From Candidatus Staskawiczbacteria bacterium (GTDB lineage: Bacteria > Patescibacteria > Paceibacteria > Paceibacterales > Staskawiczbacteraceae), in the NCBI GenBank assembly GCA_903835075.1, contig CAILLM010000010.1, positions 1 through 28,624 of the forward strand: a DNA stretch of 28,624 nt, in the 5' to 3' direction. Every line of letters begins with the position of its first letter. Position 1 is the first letter of the stretch. A program made the position numbers and the translations under genes. A model generated the notes under the pieces. The model did no database searches. It was not told the origin of the DNA and saw only the letters and a list, made by a program, of their open reading frames with translations. Positions 1 through 6,408 of this stretch are shown here, piece after piece.

Positions 1-31
1 CAGTGGGCAAAAAGATAACGAAGTTAAAAAG

Positions 32-52
32 CTCCCCGAAAGGGGAGTTTTT
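32..52 (+). terminator. Rho-independent terminator of an upstream gene
   Basis: CTCCCC and GGGGAG form a 6-bp stem around a GAAA tetraloop, followed by five T. The A-run before the stem can extend the pairing. It must serve a gene lying upstream of the window. Confidence 0.9.
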
Positions 53-64
53 ATTTACTTTTTT

Positions 65-70
65 TATAAT
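65..70 (+). promoter_or_regulatory. Possible -10 box for the DapA-family gene
   Basis: A perfect TATAAT sits just after the terminator, giving a predicted leader of about 45 nt. The -35 position falls inside the terminator hairpin and shows no consensus, so this is only a candidate. Confidence 0.35.
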
Positions 71-122
71 CTGTTGTAGGGTTTAAATAGTTCTTTGTCA
101 TACGCAAACAAAAGAAACTAAC

Positions 123-1166
123 ATGAATACAAAAGCAATTGCTACTGGTGCGCTTACTGCGCTGATTACGCCGTTTGATGAGAAAACAAAAAAGATTAAT
201 TGGGCAGGGGTATACAAGCTCATAGAATTTCAGGTTTCTCAGGGTATTTCGGGAATTGTTCCTGTGGGAACTACGGGAGAGTCTCCAACATTGTCGGAGC
301 GTGAGCATATGGATTTGATTTCTAATGCAATTCTTTCAAGTAAGGGATTGTATGTTTTGTCAGGCTGTGGGTCTAACTCTACTAGAGAAGCCATGAAATA
401 TGTTGATTGCGTGGCTGGCAACAAGGGTGACGCAGTTTTGCTGGTTGACCCATATTATATCGGGCCATCATCTTTGGAAATAAGAGAAGAATATTACGCT
501 CCTATTGCAAAAGCTTTTCCTAATATTTCAATTGTGCCATATATTATTCCCGGGCGAACAGGTTGTCAATTACAGCCAGAAGATTTGGCTGTTCTTGCCT
601 CAAGGTTTCCTAACATATGTGCTGTAAAAGAAGCAACTGCTAACTTTGATAATATGAGAAGAACAAGGACGCTTGCACCCCTTGGGTTTCAAATATTTTC
701 TGGGGATGACGGCAGGACTTTGCCAATGATGACAGACCCAGCCATAAATGCCTGTGGCGTAATTTCTGTGATTTCTAACATTGCGCCCGCTGCAGTGCAA
801 GAAATGTGCCAAGCACTTGCCAAAAAAGATCAAATTGCCGCCGAAAGAATAAGAATTAAGCTTCAGCCCTTTTTTGACATTGTTACTGTTTCGGCAATTA
901 GGCAGTCAGTTGCTGGATGCGTTGATGACAAATTTCGCAATCCTTTGCCAATTAAAACAGCAATGAACATTCTGGGCATGCCTGCTGGCCCTTGCAGGCA
1001 ACCGCTTGGAAAAATGTCCGTAGATGGTGGAAAAATTGTCCATAAGGCACTTGAAACTGTTTGGACGAAAAATCCAGAGATTCTTTTCCCAATACAAGAA
1101 CACTTTGGCTCAGACATTGAATGGCGTCTCCTCAACAATAGTCTTTGGCGAAGTTTTTGCTATTAA
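123..1166 (+). CDS. DapA-family (dihydrodipicolinate synthase/N-acetylneuraminate lyase) class I aldolase
   Basis: A TIM-barrel aldolase of 347 residues. The family signature GTTGES is at 49-54. Tyr140 lies in YIIPGRTG (the family norm is YNVPGRTG), and the Schiff-base lysine is Lys169 in AVKEAT. In the family, pyruvate forms an imine on this lysine and is condensed with, or released from, an aldehyde; DapA itself makes the lysine and diaminopimelate precursor. The protein is about 50 residues longer than typical DapA, with a C-terminal tail (from about 300) I do not recognise. No other lysine-pathway gene is in the window, so the substrate is open: DapA, NanA, KDG aldolase and related members share these residues. 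The start is ATG 123 after an A-rich leader. The gene stands alone between two terminators and is richer in G+C than the core genes. Confidence 0.85.
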   Translation: MNTKAIATGALTALITPFDEKTKKINWAGVYKLIEFQVSQGISGIVPVGTTGESPTLSEREHMDLISNAILSSKGLYVLSGCGSNSTREAMKYVDCVAGNKGDAVLLVDPYYIGPSSLEIREEYYAPIAKAFPNISIVPYIIPGRTGCQLQPEDLAVLASRFPNICAVKEATANFDNMRRTRTLAPLGFQIFSGDDGRTLPMMTDPAINACGVISVISNIAPAAVQEMCQALAKKDQIAAERIRIKLQPFFDIVTVSAIRQSVAGCVDDKFRNPLPIKTAMNILGMPAGPCRQPLGKMSVDGGKIVHKALETVWTKNPEILFPIQEHFGSDIEWRLLNNSLWRSFCY

Positions 1167-1182
1167 GTTTACGTGTTATTAT

Positions 1183-1211
1183 GCCTCTTGCTTTATGCTT
1201 GGGGCCTTTTT
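1183..1211 (+). terminator. Weak terminator after the DapA-family gene
   Basis: GCCTC (1183-1187) can pair with GGGGC (1201-1205, one G-U pair), followed by CTTTTT. The loop is large and the stem short, so efficiency is doubtful. Confidence 0.4.
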
Positions 1212-1229
1212 ATTACCTAGGGTGCAATG

Positions 1230-1258
1230 TTGACAGGAGAATTGTATAGTGGTATAAT
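1230..1258 (+). promoter_or_regulatory. Consensus sigma70 promoter TTGACA-17-TATAAT
   Basis: TTGACA at 1230-1235 and TATAAT at 1253-1258 are separated by exactly 17 nt, a perfect housekeeping promoter. Transcription would begin near 1265 and run through the hairpin at 1283-1332 into the 58-residue reading frame. Confidence 0.9.
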
Positions 1259-1282
1259 ATGTATAGCACATTATAAGGGGTT

Positions 1283-1332
1283 TAGCCGTAGGTTCTTGCG
1301 TGGGACTCTTCGTACGTAAAAACCTGCGGCTA
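1283..1332 (+). other. Long hairpin in the 5' leader
   Basis: The outer arms TAGCCGTAGGTT and AACCTGCGGCTA pair over 12 positions with one G-U or mismatch. Inside, TTGCGT pairs with ACGTAA (one wobble). It lies about 20 nt after the predicted start of transcription and 45 nt before the ATG. The role is unknown; it could stabilise the mRNA or regulate translation. Confidence 0.6.
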
Positions 1333-1377
1333 CATATTTTGCCAAGGGAAATCAACCAAACCAAACCAAACACAACC

Positions 1378-1554
1378 ATGATATTAGGACTAATTACACT
1401 GTTGACTTTTGCCGCCATTATCGGATTAGTCTCTTGTGAGGGATATCCCATCAAGACAGCCAGCGGTATTGTCTATCTCGCATCGGCTTTCACGGGCGGT
1501 GGCGCTGGTATTTTTGCCCTGGCCTGCTTGGCCTCTTTGTGTGGGTGGTTCTAA
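1378..1554 (+). CDS. Small hydrophobic membrane peptide, 58 residues
   Basis: I do not recognise this protein. It has two hydrophobic stretches, residues about 2-20 (LGLITLLTFAAIIGLV) and about 32-57 (GIVYLASAF...GIFALACLASL), joined by a short polar loop, so it looks like a two-helix integral membrane peptide. ATG 1378 is chosen over the in-frame GTG at 1300 because the GTG lies inside the leader hairpin. The predicted leader just before ATG is an A/C-rich unstructured run (repeated CCAAA units). The perfect promoter at 1230 argues for strong expression. The stop codon sits inside the loop of the hairpin at 1543-1560. It might be a toxin-like or regulatory membrane peptide, but nothing proves a function. 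Confidence 0.6.
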   Translation: MILGLITLLTFAAIIGLVSCEGYPIKTASGIVYLASAFTGGGAGIFALACLASLCGWF

Positions 1555-1649
1555 CCACCCTGTCGGGCAATCTTGCAGCCGTAATGCAAGATGACTTCGG
1601 AGATTCAAAGAAATCTCCTGCTTATTGAGCTCACAACGCAATTGTTGCG
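1543..1649 (+). other. Run of four hairpins after the 58-residue gene
   Basis: Four stems in a row: GGGTGGTT/AACCACCC (1543-1560, spanning the stop codon), TCTTGCA/TGCAAGA (1571-1591), GGAGATT/AATCTCC (1599-1618) and CGCAA/TTGCG (1637-1649). None has a following T-tract, so they are not simple terminators. They may be a structured 3' UTR, a processing or stability element, or part of a non-coding RNA. Confidence 0.5.
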
Positions 1650-1689
1650 GGTTCATAGGTAACAGCACATTTAAATATTATTTATTTTT

Positions 1690-1757
1690 ATTGGTTTAGG
1701 CATAAAGCAGTTTATTTAATTAGACTTTTTTGTGCCCAAACCAATCTACGTTAGATT
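1690..1757 (+). other. Two further inverted repeats upstream of the 200-residue gene
   Basis: ATTGGTTT-A-GGCA (1690-1702) pairs with TGCC-C-AAACCAAT ending at 1745. Overlapping its end is AATCTA-CGT-TAGATT (1743-1757). They lie 40-110 nt before ATG 1799, so they could be leader structure or operator sites. Apart from these and the preceding hairpins, I see nothing coding in 1555-1798. Confidence 0.5.
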
Positions 1758-1798
1758 GCTAGTAAGCACCAATTCCAAATAGCAGAAAGAATTAGATA

Positions 1799-2401
1799 AT
1801 GAAATCGAAACAGAATGAAAGTACCCCTATCCAAACAAAATATTATTACATAGCCAAGTGGTCATTTTTTACGGCCATTATATGGGAGATTGTAATATTT
1901 GTTGCGTATATTGTTGCCTTGTTCAATACCTCCGATCATATCAAGGCTGTGTCCATGTGGGAGTTCGGCGTATTTATTGGGGTAATTCCAGCACTGGTCG
2001 CTGGCTGGGCCGACACTAAGAACATTTTATTGCGGGGAAATCGCGATGTAAATGCGATTGCAAAATCAGCGCAAAACCGGGATAGGCTATGGCTATTCAC
2101 AGCATTGCATGCGTTAGCTTCCTTGCGTGGTTCTACTCAGACTTCTCCGCAACGGATTGTCATTGATCTTGAGGGCAGGTCTATGCTTACATATTTTCCT
2201 CAAGTTTCTACAATCCCCGGCTATAACCATGGCAAGGTAACATTGATTGCTAATGGGCAAGAGGTCGAGATTACTCGTGATACTGTGGAGTCCGTGCCTC
2301 GGCTCGTTATTGATGCAGTTGAAGCTGCCCTGGCTGAAGCAAGGGCAGAAAGGGCTGCTGCCGATAGAACTACTAGGGAGGTCTTGAAAAGTCTAGCCTA
2401 A
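1799..2401 (+). CDS. Unknown protein with two N-terminal membrane helices
   Basis: I do not recognise a family. The 200-residue protein starts with a polar segment, then two hydrophobic helices (about 20-42 and 55-70). A soluble part of about 120 residues follows, containing a predicted alpha/beta segment and a long Ala/Glu/Arg-rich C-terminal helix (about 166-198), which may form a coiled coil. The topology suggests a membrane-anchored protein with a cytoplasmic domain. No clear Shine-Dalgarno precedes ATG 1799. The next gene begins 17 nt after its stop, so the two are probably cotranscribed. Codon use is richer in G+C than the core genes. Confidence 0.65.
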   Translation: MKSKQNESTPIQTKYYYIAKWSFFTAIIWEIVIFVAYIVALFNTSDHIKAVSMWEFGVFIGVIPALVAGWADTKNILLRGNRDVNAIAKSAQNRDRLWLFTALHALASLRGSTQTSPQRIVIDLEGRSMLTYFPQVSTIPGYNHGKVTLIANGQEVEITRDTVESVPRLVIDAVEAALAEARAERAAADRTTREVLKSLA

Positions 2402-2418
2402 CCACGAAAGGAATTTCT

Positions 2419-2664
2419 ATGACACGTCAAATTTCCCCGCGGGGAATTTACTTGGAAGGTAGTGCCAACATCGTATGGACGAATCTTGTTCAATCGGTGT
2501 TAGACAAACTGGTTAAAGCTGGTAAGCTCACCAGTGTCGATCAAGTGGGTAGAGCCGAGTATTGGCTCGATAACATTACTTATGAACTTACAGTCAAATG
2601 TAATGTTTGCGGTGGTGTAATCTTGTTAACCATTCCTATTCACAAATGGGGGTGGAAGAATTAG
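2419..2664 (+). CDS. Small unknown protein with one CxxC motif
   Basis: This 81-residue protein has no family I recognise. It is soluble, with an amphipathic helical first half (about 18-50) and a beta-like second half carrying KCNVCGG at about 60-66, a single CxxC that could bind metal as a dimer or be redox active. This is one of the few genes here with a good Shine-Dalgarno: AAAGGA about 9 nt before ATG. It follows the membrane protein gene by 17 nt and is followed by a strong terminator, so the two probably form one operon. Confidence 0.65.
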   Translation: MTRQISPRGIYLEGSANIVWTNLVQSVLDKLVKAGKLTSVDQVGRAEYWLDNITYELTVKCNVCGGVILLTIPIHKWGWKN

Positions 2665-2703
2665 GCGGGAGTGCATCGCCCGCAACTGGAATGATGCAAT
2701 ACG

Positions 2704-2732
2704 GGGCTTACGCAAGTAAGCCCACTTTTTTT
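2704..2732 (+). terminator. Rho-independent terminator
   Basis: GGGCTTAC and GTAAGCCC form a perfect 8-bp stem with a GCAA tetraloop, then AC and seven T. It closes the 1799-2664 unit. Confidence 0.95.
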
Positions 2733-2752
2733 ACTTGGGGTCTGCACTGAGC

Positions 2753-2812
2753 GCCTGTCCTGAGTACGCCGAAGGAGATCGAAGGGCATGTCCTGAGCGG
2801 AGTCGAAGGGTT
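2753..2812. repeat. Two units of the GTCCTGAG...TCGAAGG repeat family
   Basis: Two head-to-tail degenerate units, each reading (T)GTCCTGAG, a short variable part, then CGAAGG(G). The reverse complement, CCTTCGAC...CTCAGGAC, is the same family seen inside gatA, the TspO gene and the FtsZ-like gene. Nothing coding is visible in 2733-2914. Confidence 0.8.
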
Positions 2813-2914
2813 GCAAAAAATTAAAAATTTGTTAGGGTAATTGTAGCACCCTGAAAATAAAATTCGAATAGTTCGAAAAAATGAGGTGCAAACTCCAGAT
2901 AACCAAATAAAGTT

Positions 2915-4060
2915 ATGAAAAAGAAGAGTTGCTACGCCCAAGACGGCGTTGACGTTAAAGAGGGAGATAGTTTCAGTAGTTTTGCTGCCGAACTTTGTCG
3001 GTCAACTTATGAAAATTCCGGTTTTGTTACGGTACGCGATTTTTCAAAACGCCATTTTCGTGGTCCCCGCGCATTTAGGTACAAAAATCTCCCACGTAAT
3101 TACTGGATAGACGCTTCACCTGATGGTGATGGCACTAAGCCCGCCCTAGAAGACGCTGCCGGCGACTATGAAAATGCTGCTCATGGTATTGTGGCTATGA
3201 CATTTGGCGATATTTCTCGTTGGGGCGGTATTGCCTTCCTTTTACTTGATAACCTAGATGTCAGAACTCTCGGCAAGTTTGGAAGTCCACGCAACAAAGC
3301 ATACCGTACAATGATGTTGGGTCTTAGGCGTCTTGCCAACGAGAATCGATTTGTTCTGTACAAAGGAGAAACTGCAGAGCTTCCCGGTAGCGTGACGTCA
3401 CCGAACAGAAAGGCACTCGCAAAATATCTCTGGTCTGGCGTTGCTCTTGGTGCTTACAATCCCAAAACTATTATTACTGGAGACAAGGTCAAAGAAGGAA
3501 TGATAGTTATGGCTTTAAAAGAGCGTGGTTTTCGTAATAATGGCATAAGTTCGGCGCGTAAGGCTATTGTAATGCATTATGGGTCGCTTTCTTCGCCAGA
3601 GGCTCAAGACGCAGTGAAAAGAGCGGCAGCACCGGCAATACTTTATGATCACTTTCTGACGACTGCCAACGGTTGGTTTGAAAAGGGTTTCAAACCAGTC
3701 ATTCCTTCATACCTTAACGTACACCTAACGGGTGGAGCGATAAAATCTAAGCTGGCGGAAGATATTCTCTTCCCTAGAGGATTTTCGGCACGCTTGAATA
3801 ATCTATGGGAACCTGCCTCAATTATGCGCGAATGTGCAGATTGGAGAGGCATGTGTGATGACGAATGCTATGAAGCTTGGCACGGTGGACAGGGTTGGCT
3901 CAGCGTGATTAATGCCTCCGATGAGAGTGCTTACGTTAACATGGCCGCGGATTTCGGCCACCAAGCTCGGCGTGCAGGCGTGATTACGAGGCAGAAAAAT
4001 CCTACTGTGGTTATCGAATCAAAATTTACAGGCAAGACCATCGAATGGTTTGCCAAGTGA
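2915..4060 (+). CDS. PurM-family (AIR synthetase-like) ATP-binding protein
   Basis: A divergent homologue of phosphoribosylformylglycinamidine cyclo-ligase, which closes the imidazole ring in purine synthesis. Family landmarks run in order: YAQDGVDVKEGD (7-18, matching the PurM N-terminal Y..aGVD), DGDGTK (70-75, family DGVGTK), HGIVAMTFGDI (90-100), KGETAELPG (150-158, family GGETAEMPG), DKVKEGMIVMAL...NNGIS (the second-domain glycine region) and LTGGAIKSKLAEDILFPRGFSARL. Length is 381 against about 345 usual. No other purine gene is nearby, and several consensus positions differ, so the true substrate may not be FGAM; other PurM-superfamily ligases are possible. It stands alone, has its own terminator, no clear promoter, and is richer in G+C than the core genes. 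Confidence 0.8.
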   Translation: MKKKSCYAQDGVDVKEGDSFSSFAAELCRSTYENSGFVTVRDFSKRHFRGPRAFRYKNLPRNYWIDASPDGDGTKPALEDAAGDYENAAHGIVAMTFGDISRWGGIAFLLLDNLDVRTLGKFGSPRNKAYRTMMLGLRRLANENRFVLYKGETAELPGSVTSPNRKALAKYLWSGVALGAYNPKTIITGDKVKEGMIVMALKERGFRNNGISSARKAIVMHYGSLSSPEAQDAVKRAAAPAILYDHFLTTANGWFEKGFKPVIPSYLNVHLTGGAIKSKLAEDILFPRGFSARLNNLWEPASIMRECADWRGMCDDECYEAWHGGQGWLSVINASDESAYVNMAADFGHQARRAGVITRQKNPTVVIESKFTGKTIEWFAK

Positions 4061-4082
4061 AGTGCTAAATTGGGTATAAATA

Positions 4083-4113
4083 CCGGCGGACACAGTGTCG
4101 CCGGACTTTTTTT
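4083..4113 (+). terminator. Rho-independent terminator of the PurM-like gene
   Basis: CCGGCG-G-ACAC pairs with GTGTCGCCGG, leaving one bulged G, followed by AC and seven T. The ACTTTTTTTAC tail is the same as at 2724-2735. Confidence 0.9.
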
Positions 4114-4115
4114 AC

Positions 4116-4143
4116 TTGCACACGCCTATGTTAAAATGATAAT
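4116..4143 (+). promoter_or_regulatory. Likely promoter giving a (nearly) leaderless nuclease mRNA
   Basis: TTGCAC (4116-4121) and GATAAT (4138-4143) are 16 nt apart. The -10 ends 8 nt before ATG 4152, so transcription would start at or next to the start codon. Confidence 0.55.
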
Positions 4144-4151
4144 ATACGAAT

Positions 4152-4850
4152 ATGTTAAAAGAACTTATAGATCAGTTTTATATCGAGAATCAAAAAAATA
4201 GAGATCAGACAAAGTTTTACATTACAGACGCAGGCAAATGTCCAAGGTCTGTTTTTTTTAAATTTAAAAATGCTCCACGTGAGCCAATAGACGCCAGATT
4301 AATGCGAATTTTTGAACGTGGAGAAAATATGCACCGCTCAATTTTTAATATTTTATATAGACTAAGGCTTGGTGTTGTAACAGAAATCCCAATTCCTTCT
4401 CAAGAAATTGTTTCAGGAAGAGCTGACGCAATTTTGTGCCTGCCTACCGGTCAGGCAGGCATTGTTGAAAATTATGTGTTGGATATTAAAAGTATCAACA
4501 GCATGATTTTTAGAAAAATGACTGAGCCCAAAGAAGATAATGTTTTTCAAATACAATTATATCTACACTTTTTTAATATTAAAAAAGGCATCTTGCTTTA
4601 CATAGACAAAGATTTGCAAGAAATGAAAGAGTTTTTTATCGATTACGATGAGGAGCTTTGTAAGTCTTTATTGGCTAAATTTGATACTTTAAAAGACCAA
4701 GTAGATGGTGATATTTTGCCTGCACGCCTAGAGGATTACCCAAAAAATTGGCAGTGCAATTACTGTGCTTTTAAAGATGTCTGTAAAGCAGTTAACCCAG
4801 ACAAAATGAGCTGGGAAGATTTTAAGAAAAAAATGGAATCTGCAGAATAG
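4152..4850 (+). CDS. Cas4-like PD-(D/E)XK nuclease with probable Fe-S cluster
   Basis: The 232-residue protein has the Cas4/RecB-nuclease layout. A first cysteine is Cys30 (GKCPRS), then His61. The metal-binding Asp92 lies in GRADA and the catalytic DIK at 111-113, with QLYLHFF (136-142) as the Q-Y motif. A C-terminal CNYCAFKDVC (Cys202, 205, 211) with Cys30 would ligate a 4Fe-4S cluster. Relatives act as 5'-3' DNA exonucleases. There is no CRISPR array or other cas gene here, so a repair or replication role is more likely than spacer acquisition. A palindromic repeat inserts about 7 residues (LPTGQAG, 97-103) between Asp92 and the DIK strand. No Shine-Dalgarno is visible. Confidence 0.8.
   Translation: MLKELIDQFYIENQKNRDQTKFYITDAGKCPRSVFFKFKNAPREPIDARLMRIFERGENMHRSIFNILYRLRLGVVTEIPIPSQEIVSGRADAILCLPTGQAGIVENYVLDIKSINSMIFRKMTEPKEDNVFQIQLYLHFFNIKKGILLYIDKDLQEMKEFFIDYDEELCKSLLAKFDTLKDQVDGDILPARLEDYPKNWQCNYCAFKDVCKAVNPDKMSWEDFKKKMESAE
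4437..4461. repeat. GCCTGCC palindromic repeat inside the nuclease gene
   Basis: An imperfect palindrome centred on ACCGGT, with TGCCTG and CAGGCA ends. It is read in frame as part of the protein. Confidence 0.85.
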
Positions 4851-4854
4851 ATTT

Positions 4855-4967
4855 TCGCTCGGCAGTGAATTCTCCGCTAGCGTTCGTTGCGCCAGCGCGC
4901 AACTCACTCAGGCTTCGGCCCGCCCTGGGCGGGCCTGCAGGGTACGCTACAAATTCACTGCCTCGCT
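4855..4967. repeat. GCTCGG...CTCGCT modular palindromic element, copy 1
   Basis: It starts 5 nt after the nuclease stop with TCGCTCGGCAGTGAATT and ends AATTCACTGCCTCGCT, so the termini are inverted repeats. The centre carries a nested hairpin, CCGCCC/GGGCGG. It lies between convergent genes and may act as their shared 3' structure. Copies 2-4 are at 20295, 27809 and 8724. Confidence 0.8.
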
Positions 4968-4980
4968 ACAAATATTTCAC

Positions 4981-6153
4981 CTACTTTGTAAGCTTTTCTG
5001 AGACAATTAAGGTTTTGCCGGTTAGAATAAAGAGTTCGCCGGTTTTTTGTTCAAAATATATTTGAGGATTTATAAGGTCAATTTTTTGAGTAGGGGACAA
5101 GGTAATTGTTTGTGGCAGAGTTATAGTGTTTATTTTGCCACGGTAATCTATTTCAGAAATTATTATTTTACCTGCCCCATTTTTTTCGGGGTTTCCAATA
5201 GTAAAAATTATATAACTACTGTTTAGCCAAATGCAATTGGTGATTTTTTCATTTGATTTATAGAGAGAATGTTTTGGAAGAATAGGCGAGCCATTTGAAG
5301 GAATTAAAGAAATGTAAATATTGTTGTCGTTGTAATAAACTATATTTGCCCCATCTTGAGATTGAGCAATTGTAGCGTCTTGTACAGGGGAATAAAAATT
5401 ATCTAAAGCGTTTGTTTTTGGGTTTAATAGCATTAAATTGCCATTGTTGTTGAAAAATATATTTTTATCGTCATTTATTATTTTATATATTCCAGATTTC
5501 TTGATTTTTATAGCAGTTGTGGTAATTTTTGCCGTAGATGGGGTTAAATTGGAAATGTCTGATTTATAAATAAAACCATCGGTAGCTAACCAAAGTATAT
5601 TATTGCCCTGTAAAGAATAGGTAATAACTTTCTTTAAAACGGGTATAGATTTTTTGGTGGCACTTATATCTAAGTTTTGAGTGGCATCTGAATAATATAG
5701 AGCGTTATTTTTTACAATATATTTATCTTGATTAATAAAAGGGGACTGAAACTCATTCGATGGAATGGATATGCCCTTAGACAGGGTAAATTTTATATCT
5801 TTTTTAAATAATAAAATGTTTTCTAGCTTGGTGACTTCTTTTTGTTCTACTGGTATTGTTTTTGAATAATCATAATAATCTATTTTTTTAACCAAAACAG
5901 TGTGTTCATCGGGCATTAAGCTTTGTACAAAAACATCATTAGCTAGAAAGCCGGGCTTTTTTATTATTTTAGAGTCAATAATTATTTGGTCAGCTGCTGG
6001 GAAGCTTCTAACATAAATGCCTCCAGTTTCAGTTAGCTTCATTTTTTTAAAATCATATCTATATCCCATAGAATAAAAAATCAACATGGGGGCAATAACG
6101 AAAAAGCAAACCGCACAAATAATCAATATAATTAAGCGAATTTTTTTTGTCAT
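4981..6153 (-). CDS. Membrane-anchored protein with PEGA-like domain and beta-propeller-like region
   Basis: The 390-residue protein has a positively charged start and one helix (about 5-27), so it is anchored with its bulk outside the cytoplasm. Residues about 43-120 resemble a PEGA domain (VRSFPAADQIIIDSK...LMPDEHTVLVKK). The rest is a run of short beta repeats with W/N/D-rich turns (LWLATDGFIYKSD, NIFFNNNGNLMLLN, NIVYYNDNNIYIS), which fits a beta-propeller or WD40-like fold. This is a structural guess; no enzyme motif is visible. The annotation is by layout only. It is convergent with the nuclease gene, and its start region carries the 32-bp tandem repeat. Confidence 0.7.
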   Translation of the reverse strand: MTKKIRLIILIICAVCFFVIAPMLIFYSMGYRYDFKKMKLTETGGIYVRSFPAADQIIIDSKIIKKPGFLANDVFVQSLMPDEHTVLVKKIDYYDYSKTIPVEQKEVTKLENILLFKKDIKFTLSKGISIPSNEFQSPFINQDKYIVKNNALYYSDATQNLDISATKKSIPVLKKVITYSLQGNNILWLATDGFIYKSDISNLTPSTAKITTTAIKIKKSGIYKIINDDKNIFFNNNGNLMLLNPKTNALDNFYSPVQDATIAQSQDGANIVYYNDNNIYISLIPSNGSPILPKHSLYKSNEKITNCIWLNSSYIIFTIGNPEKNGAGKIIISEIDYRGKINTITLPQTITLSPTQKIDLINPQIYFEQKTGELFILTGKTLIVSEKLTK

Positions 6154-6224
6154 AAGTTTATGTAATTAACGTAGCGTAGCGATATAAGTTTATGTAATTA
6201 ACGTAGCGTAGCGATATAAGTTTA
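6152..6224. repeat. Tandem repeat, two 32-bp units plus a partial third
   Basis: The unit begins ATAAGTTTATGTAATTAACG and ends TAGCGTAGCGAT; it starts at 6152 and 6184, with a partial copy at 6216. It begins at the start codon of the minus-strand gene and extends upstream of it, so it duplicates that gene's promoter region. Confidence 0.95.
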
Positions 6225-6253
6225 CACTCATATTACCAAATTTTAGCCACTTT

Positions 6254-6290
6254 ACAACCTTCCATATAGTTTTTAGATGATGGTTGCGAG
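6254..6290 (+). repeat. ACAACCTTC...GGTTGCGAG hairpin repeat, copy A
   Basis: ACAACCTTCCATATAG, an AT-rich loop, then ATGGTTGCGAG. Related copies lie at 13452-13490 (same strand) and 24650-24690 (opposite strand). Confidence 0.8.
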
Positions 6291-6333
6291 GGGACGATTT
6301 ATCGGGCATCGCTGGAAAGTATTATCTTTAAAA

Positions 6334-6342
6334 TGGTAAAAT
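6334..6342 (+). promoter_or_regulatory. Possible extended -10 promoter for murA
   Basis: TGGTAAAAT fits an extended -10 (TGnTANAAT). No good -35 is seen; the leader would be about 60 nt. Confidence 0.35.
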
Positions 6343-6408
6343 GGCTAGATGACGCTATGCTTTACAAGACAGTGTTTTTAGATTAGGATAAGGGTAATAG
6401 CTTTAAAC

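Noticed and set aside
1300..1377. Upstream GTG start for the 58-residue gene
   Set aside because: It lies within the leader hairpin and would add a polar N-terminus; ATG 1378 has the A/C-rich leader.
1543..1649. Match to known structured RNAs such as OLE, tmRNA, RNase P or 6S
   Set aside because: No conserved sequence of these could be recognised; only stems are seen.
1..4150. Idea that the richer-G+C segment is a contaminant or a mis-joined contig
   Set aside because: Genes of the same style recur at 14.7 and 21-22.8 kb among core genes, and the same repeat families cross both classes, so one genome is more likely.
4865..5065. 66-residue plus-strand frame
   Set aside because: It consists of the modular repeat element and the antisense of the surface-protein gene end.
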